In this document: piece after piece, positions 1-9,525 of the stretch
How the letters are laid out: each line of letters starts with the position of its first letter
Position numbering within the stretch: position 1 is the stretch's first letter
Assembly (NCBI RefSeq): GCF_015354735.1
Contig: NZ_JACEFJ010000016.1
Coordinates: 39,584-103,583 of the forward strand
Direction of reading: 5' to 3'
Length of the DNA: 64,000 nucleotides
Source: Pararhodonellum marinum
GTDB lineage: Bacteria > Bacteroidota > Bacteroidia > Cytophagales > Cyclobacteriaceae
Position numbers and translations under genes: made by a program
The notes under the pieces: model-generated
Seen by the model: the letters and a program-made list of their open reading frames with translations, nothing else
What the model was told of the DNA's origin: nothing
Databases searched by the model: none

Positions 1-48
1 AAATGATTACAATACAGTTTTATGGTTAATGTAGTTTGTCGTTTACCT

Positions 49-1164
49 CTATGTTTTTACATAAGATTTACAAATCTCAATATATTTAAGAGCCCTTTCA
101 TTTGGAGTATCAAATTTACTTAGCTGAATCTTCCCGTTTTCTACCAATAAATTCCAAAATTCTTTATTTTCGGCAAGGTCAATGATTTTATTTGCAGCCG
201 ATTTATAATCTTGAGGCTTATAGTAACAAGCCGCATCTCCACAAATACTCCTAGCAAATCCCAAATCAGTTGTAATAATGGGCTTTCCCATTGCCATTGC
301 CTCAGGATATGAAGCTGAAAAACATTCCGCCAAGGTAGGCAAAAACATGATATCACATTCTTGATACAAGGAAGGACATTCCTCTGGAGGAATCGGACCA
401 ACATTGATAATTCCATTTTGGGACCCTATATGCCTTTCAAAGTCTTCATCTTTTAAGGTCAAGACAAATTGAAAATTTTGAAAACCTCTTTTTTGAAGTT
501 CTTTTAACACAAAGGGAATGATTTCAAGATCCTTATGGGGATAATATGCTGAAACGGTCAACAAGCGAAACTCAAATTCTTTCTTTGGCGGTAATTTTCT
601 AGAAAAAGGTTTTGGATGAAGGAAAAAACTACTACAAGTATTGGTAACGGTATAAACCTTGTCCGTATTCAAGGCCTTTTTTACCCTTTGGTTTACATCT
701 TCTGTTTGTACGACATAAGCCACTGCGTCCCGTTTAAAAAATCTGAAATGTATTTTGCGCTTAAGCCATAGTTTAGCTCTACGAATTAATGACATCCTTT
801 TTACAAAAGGAGATTCGGGATAAATATACAAAGGCAAATTAAAGCCGATGATTTGAGGGGCATGAGAGTGGAAATAGCTAGGGCCGGAGGTAACCATAAT
901 TACATCTGGCTGAATTTTCTTTTCCAATTTTTCAAGTTGGCCTTGAATCGAAGAGATATTTTTAAAGCCAATTGGACCAAAGTCAAATTCATAAAAGAAA
1001 AAGTTGGATGGAAAATCATTTTGGTTCAATGATTTCCCTACCCCTGGCCCTACCCAAACATGAAATTCAATCCCAGAAATTTCCTTACATTCATTTATAA
1101 ACGAAAGAGCTACTTGAACCGCTCCACCAAAACGTTGGTGAGCGGTGTTGATAATTATTTTCAA
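49..1164 (-). CDS. Glycosyltransferase family 4 (GT-B fold)
   Basis: This 371-residue protein looks like a cytoplasmic GT-B glycosyltransferase that adds one sugar to the lipid-linked repeat unit. The C-terminal half has the family 4 donor-site pattern ECFSASYPEAMAMGKPII near residues 285-305, with both glutamates of the E-x7-E motif. The N-terminus (KIIINTAHQRFGG) is the usual first strand and glycine turn. The start codon appears to be TTG at 1162-1164, which overlaps the TGA stop of the upstream gene, so translation is probably coupled. The donor and acceptor cannot be read from the sequence. It is the last complete gene of the locus inside the window. Confidence 0.85.
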   Translation of the reverse strand: MKIIINTAHQRFGGAVQVALSFINECKEISGIEFHVWVGPGVGKSLNQNDFPSNFFFYEFDFGPIGFKNISSIQGQLEKLEKKIQPDVIMVTSGPSYFHSHAPQIIGFNLPLYIYPESPFVKRMSLIRRAKLWLKRKIHFRFFKRDAVAYVVQTEDVNQRVKKALNTDKVYTVTNTCSSFFLHPKPFSRKLPPKKEFEFRLLTVSAYYPHKDLEIIPFVLKELQKRGFQNFQFVLTLKDEDFERHIGSQNGIINVGPIPPEECPSLYQECDIMFLPTLAECFSASYPEAMAMGKPIITTDLGFARSICGDAACYYKPQDYKSAANKIIDLAENKEFWNLLVENGKIQLSKFDTPNERALKYIEICKSYVKT

Positions 1165-2240
1165 ACCCTGGAAGATATAAATTTAAAAAATTGGTCTGCA
1201 ATCTTTTCAGATTCAAACTCCTGCATTTTGAGTTTTGCATTGTGGCCAAATTTTTCTCTTTGGTGCTGATTCTGCATCAATATTTTCAATTTTTCACTAA
1301 ATAAAGATTTATTGCCAAGCGGTATCAAATAACCATTGTACCCATCATCTATCATATCCGAAGGTCCTGCCACACAATCATATGCCAAAACAGCCAAACC
1401 AGCATTCATGGCTTCTCCTAGCACATTTGGAAATCCTTCCGAACTGGATGCAAAGGCAAAAATCCTGCTTTTGGCATAGTAAGTATCCACGTCTGATTGA
1501 GCTCCTTTAAAAATAATTCGTTCCTCCAAACCCTTTTCTTTTATTTGGCTTTGGTATTTTTCAAGCAGATTCATTTTTTTGGCATTTCCCCCTATAACCA
1601 CCAATTTCCAATCCTTTAACGCCACCTCTTCAAATATCTGAAGCAACTGATCAATGTTTTTGGTAGGAATCAAACGTCCCACAGTTAAAACAATGTTTTC
1701 TTTTGGAATATCATTTGACAATTCAATTGTTCTAATGGGGTTTCCAATCACCTCAATTCGCTTGTTCCAGTTCAGGTTCTTGGCTACCTCTTTTGCAATC
1801 CCCGTTTGGGCGATAAAACCACTGGCCTTTGGATAAAGTCGGTTTCTCAGAATGTTTTGAATTTTCCCAAGGTTTTTATTAGGCTGACTCCTGTCAGAAA
1901 CATAGACAGGATAGGGTAATCCCAAAAGTGACATCAACACCAAATTATTCCAATATTCTCCAAAACTTAAGACACTGCTGGGTTGAAGGCTTTGCACTTT
2001 CCTTCTTAAAAAAAACATGGTCTTTAAGGTATACCAGGTTCGCTTGTTGTTGTCAAATTCAAAATCCGGAAAATGAATTCGAACTTCAACTGGTAAGGGA
2101 TAAGCTACTTCCCGCTTGATCCCGATCAGAATAAGATGAACCTCAACCAAAGGTTTTTTTGAAAAATAAGTGGCCAATAATGCCATCACCCGTTCCATAC
2201 CTCCTAATCCCAATGAATGGATGATTAGAACAATTTTCAT
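1161..2240 (-). CDS. Glycosyltransferase family 4 (GT-B fold)
   Basis: This 359-residue GT-B glycosyltransferase has the N-terminal acceptor-side glycine turn (HSLGLGGMERVMALLA, residues 8-23) and a strong donor-site motif, SEGFPNVLGEAMNAGLAVLA, near residues 270-290. The GRLIPTKNIDQLL segment is the usual start of the second Rossmann domain. It overlaps the following glycosyltransferase by 4 nt, so the two are probably co-translated and may act on consecutive sugars. It is similar in layout to amylovoran-type and N-acetylgalactosamine-adding enzymes, but the specificity is not determinable here. Confidence 0.87.
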   Translation of the reverse strand: MKIVLIIHSLGLGGMERVMALLATYFSKKPLVEVHLILIGIKREVAYPLPVEVRIHFPDFEFDNNKRTWYTLKTMFFLRRKVQSLQPSSVLSFGEYWNNLVLMSLLGLPYPVYVSDRSQPNKNLGKIQNILRNRLYPKASGFIAQTGIAKEVAKNLNWNKRIEVIGNPIRTIELSNDIPKENIVLTVGRLIPTKNIDQLLQIFEEVALKDWKLVVIGGNAKKMNLLEKYQSQIKEKGLEERIIFKGAQSDVDTYYAKSRIFAFASSSEGFPNVLGEAMNAGLAVLAYDCVAGPSDMIDDGYNGYLIPLGNKSLFSEKLKILMQNQHQREKFGHNAKLKMQEFESEKIADQFFKFISSRV

Positions 2241-2417
2241 ACGCTACTTTTATCCAATTCTTTTTTATTAAATAACTCGATTGAAATTATTTACCCCAAT
2301 TCATAATTTGAAAAAATCAGCGATGCAGGATATACATTGGACAAAAACATCACCTTTTTTTTTAGTTTATCAAAAACTAATATTAAAATAAAACGGTTTG
2401 AAGTCCACATTAACCTG

Positions 2418-4850
2418 TCATCTTGGAGCTTCTTCTTTTAAAACATATCTAAAATAAGTACTTTTTTCTCTGCCATTTGGGACTTCAAGATTATTAACAG
2501 CTGTTTTAATCTCAAAAGAAGTGACCTCATCCAAACCTTCCAAAATCAAAAAACTGGTATTGTTTTGCTGAAATTCATTTATTGAAGTGCTTAGCTTCAA
2601 TTTAATATTTCTATTGGATTGCCGAACACTTCTGCCTAGATCAACCGTTCTAGCTAACTGGGCCGCTCTTCTTGTCGGTTGATGGGTTGTTACTGTACTA
2701 TTATCCAAGTCTAAAGCATGCATCTGTTTGAAACTTTCAAAAATCAATTTAAAGGATAATTTTTCTGACCTGCCATCTTTGAAAGTCAAGTCGGCATCAA
2801 TATTTACAACAATGGGTAACTTATCTCTATCATTGTAATGATGGAGATCATTGAACCTGATCTGCAATAAATTGGCACTCTTATCTTTATTTTCCTTCGC
2901 AATTATAGTAGAACTGCCGAAGTTTTTTAAAAAGTAAGGACTTAGCGGACTTGAAGTATATTGTTGAATTTTTTGAATAGAAGTAAATTGCTTTATTGAC
3001 CTGTTTTTTTGACTACTCGACGCAGCATTGAAAGTGAAACTTCCATTGCCAATCAGTTCATTTTGGGATAGAAAATACTTCGATCTAGGATAATTTAAAC
3101 TCACAAATCCATTTAACTTAAAAGTATTGTCTTTATAAACAAGAGAATCATATTCCATATTGTCATTTCTATCATAGGTAAAAAAAAACGTATCTCTATC
3201 CATTTCACCAACCTCAACTTCATTGTTTTCTACCCTTAAATTTCCGTTTATTACGGCATTTCTGAAATAGAACACAGTTTGATCCGGAGGAAAAGAGGAA
3301 TCTTTATTTGGTTTTGTAAGGACCCTTCCAATGTGTACCTGATTGTTACTAAAGCGAAAATGAGCCCTTGAAACATGGGTATAGGTAGAAAGTACAACAG
3401 TTTTAAAAATATTATTTTTGAAAATGTAACTGCTTGAAGCATCCTCTCCTCCTATACTGGAATCAATTATTCTAAAATAGGAATTTTTTCGATCAATAGA
3501 TTCCAAAGGATCCCCTAGCCTCTTGAGTAAACCTAATTTAACCAAACCCTCCTTGTCAAAAATAAATACATTCCCAGTTGCAATTACATTTCTAGCACCT
3601 TTTAGCTTCAACAGGGAAATGGTATTCCCACTTTCATCGGAAGGCAATCCCCCCACGTTTAAAACCTTGTTGTTGTATACCCAAAGGGAGTCAGAAGCCG
3701 AGCAGTAAAAGGCGTTGTTACCAATTCCGGGTCTTAGGTTTAACAGGTTTTTAAAAGAATTTCCTTCTATCCTGAAATTTTTGCCTTTTGCAAAAACAAG
3801 TCCAAAATACCCATTCTCTATACTTTCTATCAAAGCTGAATTTTCAATGGTATTATTTTTTACCGTGACAAGATCCCTGGCTCCATACGAAGATTTATTT
3901 GAAATGTTGCCAGGGAGTCCGCTTAAAGGAAAGAAAAAAACGGGGCCGTAAATATCCTTAAATGAATTGGATTCGATGTTTATAGCTCCATAAGGGATAT
4001 TGGAAATCCTTAAAAAAACTACAGGTTGTTCAAAATGAGAGTTGGTAATGTCAATATTTTTGATACCTAAATCTAAAAACTCTTTCAGGGATTTATTTCT
4101 TCCGTTGTGACCATACCGAAGTTCAACAGCTCCCAGAATTTCGCAATTATTCACTTTGATCTGTTCGATTCTAGGTTCCCCTGCAAAGCTTCGGATGGTG
4201 GAACTCAGGGCCAATCGGTAATATTGTTCATCTGGAGTTTGGCCTTTAAGATAATCTTCTGTAATGATCCCAATATTCTCAAAGAACAAGTTATTGCCTG
4301 CTTTACTTCTAAAATAGGCAGAAGTGGGGTGATGCTTGGTCATTAATATCAGACCTGAGGTTTTTGGATCTTTGCCTGTCAATCTGATGTCCTGAAGGGT
4401 TGCAAAACCTTCATTTGGGGACATTGCAATCGGGTATAGTTTATCCAAATGGACCGGTTTCCCCAATTCGATCAATTCCCCTAGTTTAATGAAATTGTCT
4501 ACAGGATCATCCCCGCTGACCATCCAGCTAAGATGCATTTTATCATTCAGCCAATCTCCTTTCAATTTCACATTTCCCTCCATGCAGGATTGGCATTCTC
4601 CCAGTATTTCTCCTCTTTCACCAATCAAAACAGCATTCTGAACACCACCTCCATTTTGAAAAATCAAATCACCTTTGACCACATAGGTTTTTCCATATAA
4701 ATCCAATGATGAATCAATCACCAGAGACTTGCTTTCTTCAACCAATACCTGATATTTGGGTTCTGCCTCAACAGAAATTAATCCTCCAACATTGGGAACA
4801 GTAACCAAAAGGAATTTTAAATAAAGCAGTAGATGCAGAAAATGAATCAT
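2418..4850 (-). CDS. Secreted right-handed parallel beta-helix protein
   Basis: This 810-residue protein starts with a hydrophobic signal peptide (about residues 1-28, cleavable near VSVEA/EPKY-type sequence) and then shows many short rungs with NN/NT/NS turns, for example VKNNTIENS, IEGNSFKNL, FSNNQVHIG and VENNEVEVG, typical of pectate-lyase-like beta-helices (residues about 200-620). The last 200 residues look like a separate beta-rich domain. Beta-helix proteins in polysaccharide loci include lyases, epimerases and tailspike-like hydrolases, so an exported enzyme that trims or epimerises the polymer is plausible. No catalytic residues could be identified. It has 157-nt and 177-nt gaps on either side, larger than its neighbours. 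Confidence 0.7.
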   Translation of the reverse strand: MIHFLHLLLYLKFLLVTVPNVGGLISVEAEPKYQVLVEESKSLVIDSSLDLYGKTYVVKGDLIFQNGGGVQNAVLIGERGEILGECQSCMEGNVKLKGDWLNDKMHLSWMVSGDDPVDNFIKLGELIELGKPVHLDKLYPIAMSPNEGFATLQDIRLTGKDPKTSGLILMTKHHPTSAYFRSKAGNNLFFENIGIITEDYLKGQTPDEQYYRLALSSTIRSFAGEPRIEQIKVNNCEILGAVELRYGHNGRNKSLKEFLDLGIKNIDITNSHFEQPVVFLRISNIPYGAINIESNSFKDIYGPVFFFPLSGLPGNISNKSSYGARDLVTVKNNTIENSALIESIENGYFGLVFAKGKNFRIEGNSFKNLLNLRPGIGNNAFYCSASDSLWVYNNKVLNVGGLPSDESGNTISLLKLKGARNVIATGNVFIFDKEGLVKLGLLKRLGDPLESIDRKNSYFRIIDSSIGGEDASSSYIFKNNIFKTVVLSTYTHVSRAHFRFSNNQVHIGRVLTKPNKDSSFPPDQTVFYFRNAVINGNLRVENNEVEVGEMDRDTFFFTYDRNDNMEYDSLVYKDNTFKLNGFVSLNYPRSKYFLSQNELIGNGSFTFNAASSSQKNRSIKQFTSIQKIQQYTSSPLSPYFLKNFGSSTIIAKENKDKSANLLQIRFNDLHHYNDRDKLPIVVNIDADLTFKDGRSEKLSFKLIFESFKQMHALDLDNSTVTTHQPTRRAAQLARTVDLGRSVRQSNRNIKLKLSTSINEFQQNNTSFLILEGLDEVTSFEIKTAVNNLEVPNGREKSTYFRYVLKEEAPR

Positions 4851-4890
4851 GTTTTATTAAGCCTGTTTCCTTTTAATTAGTTTCTTAATT

Positions 4891-4904
4891 AAACCAATTG
4901 GTTT
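4891..4904. promoter_or_regulatory. 14-nt perfect palindrome upstream of the beta-helix gene
   Basis: AAACCAATTGGTTT is a perfect palindrome 41 nt upstream of the ATG of the beta-helix gene, in the one short gap of this part of the locus. It could be a protein-binding site. It has no terminator-like T tract. The function is unknown and chance occurrence cannot be excluded. Confidence 0.3.
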
Positions 4905-5007
4905 GAAAGGGGAATGATATTTTAAAAAATAATTTATCCTTGCGAGAAGCAATTCTCATCTATTGAAATTAATAAAGGATGAAAATTTGCTTAAAATATT
5001 AGTCAAA

Positions 5008-6030
5008 CTACTTATTGCTATCATTTTTCATCTGTTCCGATACCAAATCAACCATCCATCCTTGGGGATTAAATTCACCTTCATGCCAAAATAAATTCTG
5101 ATCCCAATAGCCCTTGCATTTGCTCGAACCTGTAGTCCCAAATCCATAGCTTAATTCCACAATCATGGGTTTTTGCTCCTCGTTGTAGATAAAGTCAAAA
5201 GCCACTGTTTGAAGACGCAATCTTGCAGCCACATCAAAGGCAATTTTCAATACTTCATCATCAATGGTTCCATATTCAAATTCTGTACTTCCAGAAGCCC
5301 TAAAATCATTTTTTCTAACCAATCTCTTCATGCCATAGGCCTTTTTTCCTATGACTATGAGTCTAATATCATAGCCATTGTTTGGGAGAAATTCCTGAAA
5401 ATAAACATAACCCCTTTCTTTACCCATGGTTTTTGAAAATTCAGGCTCTTGATAAATTCTAGCGACTCCTTTTGCCAAATCAGTTAAGGTGCCTTTACCC
5501 TTCCTAAATTTTCTCCACCTTTCTTGAAGGTTTTCAAATGCATTGTACTGTTTGAATCCTGAACCAAAGGCTTTGTTCACTATGTCTTGGGCTTCATTGG
5601 AATTTTTTACAAGCCGAACATTGGCAGCAGAGGCGCCCCCTCTAAGTTTAAAAACTTTTGGGAAGGTTGTTTCCATGATCCATTTGAGCGCTGTTTCTTT
5701 TTCATAAAAGACAAATGATGGAATGATGGGAGCTTGGATAGCTTCTAACAGGTATTTTTGTCCTACTTTATCATCAAAATGCCAAGCTGTATTAAAATCA
5801 GGAAAAACAGTGATACCCGCTTGTTGGCAAGCATTCAGCAATTGTTTGGCCATTACTATGTCCTTTGAATGACTATGGCTATGGTGCCACATTAAAGCCT
5901 TGCACCCATGTAATTGATGCATGACTTCATTGCTGTAACAATCTATTTTTTTAAATGGAATCCCATTTGCCTCACAATATTTGATCCAAATTGGGTTAAA
6001 TCCCCTGTCGCTGTTACTGATGCCTATCAT
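5008..6030 (-). CDS. ATP-grasp ligase-like protein
   Basis: This protein of about 340 residues resembles an ATP-grasp carboxylate-amine ligase (RimK-like layout). Features include FPKVFKLRGGASAANVRLV (about residues 123-141), YFQEFLPNNGYDIRLIVIG (about 205-223) and a C-terminal FDFIYNEEQKPMIVELSYG where the Asp/Glu pair would hold Mg-ATP. I place the start at the ATG at 6030, preceded by a GAAAGG-like sequence. A TTG start at 6039 is also possible. Either start overlaps the end of the CapA-type gene, implying coupled translation. Together with CapA and the deacetylase it suggests amide-bond formation on the polysaccharide, for example an amino-acid substituent; this is inference. Confidence 0.72.
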   Translation of the reverse strand: MIGISNSDRGFNPIWIKYCEANGIPFKKIDCYSNEVMHQLHGCKALMWHHSHSHSKDIVMAKQLLNACQQAGITVFPDFNTAWHFDDKVGQKYLLEAIQAPIIPSFVFYEKETALKWIMETTFPKVFKLRGGASAANVRLVKNSNEAQDIVNKAFGSGFKQYNAFENLQERWRKFRKGKGTLTDLAKGVARIYQEPEFSKTMGKERGYVYFQEFLPNNGYDIRLIVIGKKAYGMKRLVRKNDFRASGSTEFEYGTIDDEVLKIAFDVAARLRLQTVAFDFIYNEEQKPMIVELSYGFGTTGSSKCKGYWDQNLFWHEGEFNPQGWMVDLVSEQMKNDSNK

Positions 6031-7150
6031 ACCTTTCAAGAATTGATATCAGAATATCTCGATGGGATTCGCATCGGGTTAGGTTTAACAGGTATCTTTT
6101 CTTTTTTTCGGATAAAAACGATGGGATAACTTTTTTGTTAATTAAAAATTTCAGGTATTTATTCCCAATAGGTTCTATATAATTTTTATAGGTTTTCTCT
6201 TTACTTAAAACCATTTTATCGAATTCGTTTTTTAACTTCAAATCATCTGAAATAATTTCATTGATTTTTTTCAATTCATTATTCACTTCCTCTTTTCGGA
6301 TTTCATCATGGACCAAAATTCCTATCTCTTCATTGCACTGATCAAATGTAGTTAATTCAATTCTTGTTTTTTCATCGGAGAAATGAAGCTGAACTGTCAT
6401 CCCTATATTCCATGGAAGGTGGTTTCTCTCTGGGTAATCAAATATAAAATTGCCTAAAGAATAAAATATTGGACAACCTTTGTACCACTCAAACCCACTG
6501 ATGCAATGGGGGTGGTGGTTCACCACTGCACTTGCCCCAGCATCAACAAAAAACCTGAACAATGATTTCATTCTGGGACTTGGATAAGGGTAATGTTCAT
6601 GTCCACCATGGGTAATAACCAAAACCTTATCCGCTTTCATTTTTGCAAATTGAATCTGATTGTAATTTCCAACTGGATCCAACGGGTTAGCTCCGGGAGT
6701 TTGGTTAAAAGTAGTAGACCATTCATTTTCAGCGAAATTGATTACCGCCAAAACATATCCATTTTTTTCAAAATAGTAAGGTTTGCTCGCCTCCTCGAAG
6801 TTTATTCCCGCCCCAATGGATTTTAAACCAATTCCATCAATGGATTTGATGGACTCGGCCAAACCCTCTTCTCCATAATCCATGATGTGGTTGTTGGCTA
6901 ATGTCAATAAATCAAATCCCCCTTTTTTCAAAACATGGATGGTATCGGGATGGACTTTGATACTGGGACCTGTTTTAAGAATAGGTTTGTTCGAGATAGT
7001 GAGAGGAGCTTCCATATTGGTAATGGCCAAATCACTACCTTTAATCTGATCAACTAACTTGCCAAATAACAAATCAAAATTTCCCTTTTTGGCAGTTTCT
7101 TCAACTCTTCCTTTGGGACAAAAGTCACCTGACACAAAACAACTGATCAT
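6014..7150 (-). CDS. CapA family protein (metallophosphatase-like)
   Basis: This 378-residue protein matches the CapA/PgsA family associated with capsule and poly-gamma-glutamate synthesis. Conserved blocks are ITNMEAPL (about residue 43), LANNHIMDYGEEGL (about 84-97), THGGHEHYPYPSP (about 180) and VVNHHPHCISG...GNFIFD (about 210-240), giving the His/Asn/Asp set expected of a calcineurin-like metal site. No signal peptide or membrane segment is evident, unlike PgsA of Bacillus. Its start overlaps the upstream deacetylase by 4 nt (ATGA), and its end overlaps the ATP-grasp gene. The exact reaction of this family is not established. Confidence 0.85.
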   Translation of the reverse strand: MISCFVSGDFCPKGRVEETAKKGNFDLLFGKLVDQIKGSDLAITNMEAPLTISNKPILKTGPSIKVHPDTIHVLKKGGFDLLTLANNHIMDYGEEGLAESIKSIDGIGLKSIGAGINFEEASKPYYFEKNGYVLAVINFAENEWSTTFNQTPGANPLDPVGNYNQIQFAKMKADKVLVITHGGHEHYPYPSPRMKSLFRFFVDAGASAVVNHHPHCISGFEWYKGCPIFYSLGNFIFDYPERNHLPWNIGMTVQLHFSDEKTRIELTTFDQCNEEIGILVHDEIRKEEVNNELKKINEIISDDLKLKNEFDKMVLSKEKTYKNYIEPIGNKYLKFLINKKVIPSFLSEKKKRYLLNLTRCESHRDILISILERYDRHQ

Positions 7151-8268
7151 ACTTTATTCTCAATCAAATTACCCAACTGATCTGAAGTCATAAACTCTAC
7201 TTCAGGCCATTTTTGGATGATAGTCTTTAACAATTCTGACAACTTTTTCAGTCCATCTTCTGCATTTAAGGGATTCAAGGACCCGATATAATTTACCCTG
7301 TGGGTACTGACTATCGCTGGGACTTTCCATAAAAAGGCATTTGTAATCGACGAAACACAGGTAGAAACCTCATCATGGTTAGGGTTAAGTGAGGGTTCAA
7401 ATGAAGCGTTCCTGATTAAATATCGCTGCCCTAATTGATTTTTTTGACCTAAATAATGTTTTTGTGTCTTCAATTTATCACCAAAATCTTTTGGTAGTTT
7501 TTGGGTTCTGGTGCCTTGAAAAAATTGTATCCCCTGTTTAGCAGCCGCATGTTCAATATTATCATCCCATATATAATTAGGTGCAATAAATGACTTGGGA
7601 TAAAAATTAAATATGCTTTTGAATAAAGAAACTGCGTCATTCAAAATTTCTGATTTATCGTAAGAGGTTTCCCTGTCACCACCGTCAAAGGCCGCTTGAT
7701 AACTGCCCCTTTTTGCTTTGGCTACATGAGAACTTATTCCTGAAAACTTATGGTCAAAAGCCAGTTTAGTTTCCGGAACACCATTTTTCAAGTCCCTCAT
7801 CCACCGGGAAACATTCACATGTTCTCTACCATGCAATTGAGGCCAAAACAATTTTCTCTCAATTCCTTCTTTTAATGTAGAAAAAGCATCAGATTGGCTC
7901 TGATACTTTGAGTAAGAACTGGTAAATGGCTCATAAAAATATTGCTTGAAATCCCTATTTTCTATTTTATCGAAATTAGGATTGGCGACTATGGTATTTG
8001 CTGTAATTAATGCAGGATGGCCATTTTTATCTTTAAATTTTTCAAGCGTTTCAAATAATCGAGTCAAATCAGCAGCATTTTCGAGTGCATCATTCAACAT
8101 GTAATTGCATCGATCGACTGGAATCCCTTCGGACCTTAGATTATTCAATGCCACATTCGAAGGTGTCCTTATACTTCCCCAATCATCACTTTCAATAACA
8201 AGAATTTTTCGATTGGTTTTCCAACCTAAACTGTTGATTAGGCTGTTTCTAGAAAAAAAATGGTTCAT
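7147..8268 (-). CDS. Polysaccharide deacetylase-like protein (NodB fold)
   Basis: This 373-residue protein has a NodB-homology-like arrangement: ESDDWGSIR near residue 26 (metal-binding Asp pair), LHGREHVNVSRW near 145 and FIAPNYIWDDN near 225. The family removes N- or O-acetyl groups from polysaccharides using a divalent metal. No signal peptide is visible, so it may act on the lipid-linked unit in the cytoplasm rather than on finished polymer. It ends 4 nt inside the CapA gene and begins just downstream of the polymerase-like gene. Divergence from the classic family is considerable, so the substrate is uncertain. Confidence 0.7.
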   Translation of the reverse strand: MNHFFSRNSLINSLGWKTNRKILVIESDDWGSIRTPSNVALNNLRSEGIPVDRCNYMLNDALENAADLTRLFETLEKFKDKNGHPALITANTIVANPNFDKIENRDFKQYFYEPFTSSYSKYQSQSDAFSTLKEGIERKLFWPQLHGREHVNVSRWMRDLKNGVPETKLAFDHKFSGISSHVAKAKRGSYQAAFDGGDRETSYDKSEILNDAVSLFKSIFNFYPKSFIAPNYIWDDNIEHAAAKQGIQFFQGTRTQKLPKDFGDKLKTQKHYLGQKNQLGQRYLIRNASFEPSLNPNHDEVSTCVSSITNAFLWKVPAIVSTHRVNYIGSLNPLNAEDGLKKLSELLKTIIQKWPEVEFMTSDQLGNLIENKV

Positions 8269-8271
8269 GGA

Positions 8272-9525
8272 TTATTTGATAATGTCATTTAGGGATATGG
8301 ATTCTGTACCGAACAAAAGGGCGACGATCGGATTACTGGTAATGGTTGCTACAGATATGGTGTACAATCCTGTTCTTATGGTAACTACAATAAATAGGAA
8401 GAAAAAAGGTGACAGCACCCAAAATAGTTTCTTGATCGATCGTTCATCCAACCTGTTTTGAACAAAATAAATCAAAGGAATCAAGCTGACCATAGCAGCC
8501 ATATTCATAAATCTTCCTCCCGAAGGGATATTGCTCAATAATTTAGCAAAAGAAAAGAATAGAAACGCAAAAGAAAATAATTTCAAATAAAATCCATCCC
8601 TGGTAATTTCATCTTTAAACTTCCAATAAAAGAAGACCATGCAAATATTAAGTGACCAAAAAAGGGCAGGTCTATAATACCTAGCATACCAGACCTTTTC
8701 GGAAACTTTTGGTGAAAACTCATCGGCTGCCGCAGAATTGTCCTCTTCTTTTTCTATTCTATAACTAGAGGATCTTTCATTGATTGCTGACGGAGCAAAT
8801 CGTTCAAAATAAGAGTTAAATACAGCTATATCCAGTTGGGCAAAAAACACAGTAAAAAGGAAAGCATAAAAATAAATATTGAGCCTATTCCCTGCAACTA
8901 GGTATACAATTAATATAGCTAGAGGAAACAAAAAGGAATAATGGACCAACCATGTGAAAAAACAGATAAGCAAACCTACTCTTTTGTTTTTTTGCATAAA
9001 CATCAAGTATCCATACAAAAACATGTGCAGCGCAGTCCACATTCTAAATCCCCCCAAATCCCAAAATGGAATCACCAAAAACAAACATAAAATTAAAAGT
9101 TTTGGAATTGGTTTAATTTTACCTTTTAGCTCATGAAAGACAATGGCAAAATTTCTTGAGAAAAAAAATCCAAAAAACACGGCATAGACTGCGGTCACTA
9201 TTTTCTGCTGGTCTGTAAATCTGGAAATGACAATCGCCAAAAAAGTCCTTAAAATATCAATTTCACCGGAATCCCGATAATAATTTAACGCAACCCCATA
9301 ATCCATTTCAAGCTGATGCAACTGAACAATTTCGGCGACATACCGATTGATATCGCTACCTTGACTCTCTCTGCCAATTTCAAAAGTATAGCCATAGAAT
9401 ATAATAAAAGCCCACAGAATATTCTTCATCCATACTGCCTTATTTGCCTTTATGGCATACATAAAGCTGCCAAAAGGCCAGATCAGGAATAATGACCAAT
9501 GAAGATATTTTGAGTGGGTTCCCAT
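8272..9525 (-). CDS. EpsG family / Wzy-like polysaccharide polymerase
   Basis: This 417-residue polytopic membrane protein has about ten hydrophobic segments. GSDINRYVAEI near residue 64 and FRMWTALHMFLYGYLMF near residue 167 fit the EpsG/Wzy layout, in which conserved Arg and polar residues lie in periplasmic loops. It would join repeat units into polymer on the outer face of the inner membrane. It abuts the neighbouring glycosyltransferase (stop directly follows the next start position) and is the only polymerase-like protein in the window. A long hydrophilic loop rich in Glu and Ser (about 235-275) separates the two halves. Confidence 0.75.
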   Translation of the reverse strand: MGTHSKYLHWSLFLIWPFGSFMYAIKANKAVWMKNILWAFIIFYGYTFEIGRESQGSDINRYVAEIVQLHQLEMDYGVALNYYRDSGEIDILRTFLAIVISRFTDQQKIVTAVYAVFFGFFFSRNFAIVFHELKGKIKPIPKLLILCLFLVIPFWDLGGFRMWTALHMFLYGYLMFMQKNKRVGLLICFFTWLVHYSFLFPLAILIVYLVAGNRLNIYFYAFLFTVFFAQLDIAVFNSYFERFAPSAINERSSSYRIEKEEDNSAAADEFSPKVSEKVWYARYYRPALFWSLNICMVFFYWKFKDEITRDGFYLKLFSFAFLFFSFAKLLSNIPSGGRFMNMAAMVSLIPLIYFVQNRLDERSIKKLFWVLSPFFFLFIVVTIRTGLYTISVATITSNPIVALLFGTESISLNDIIK

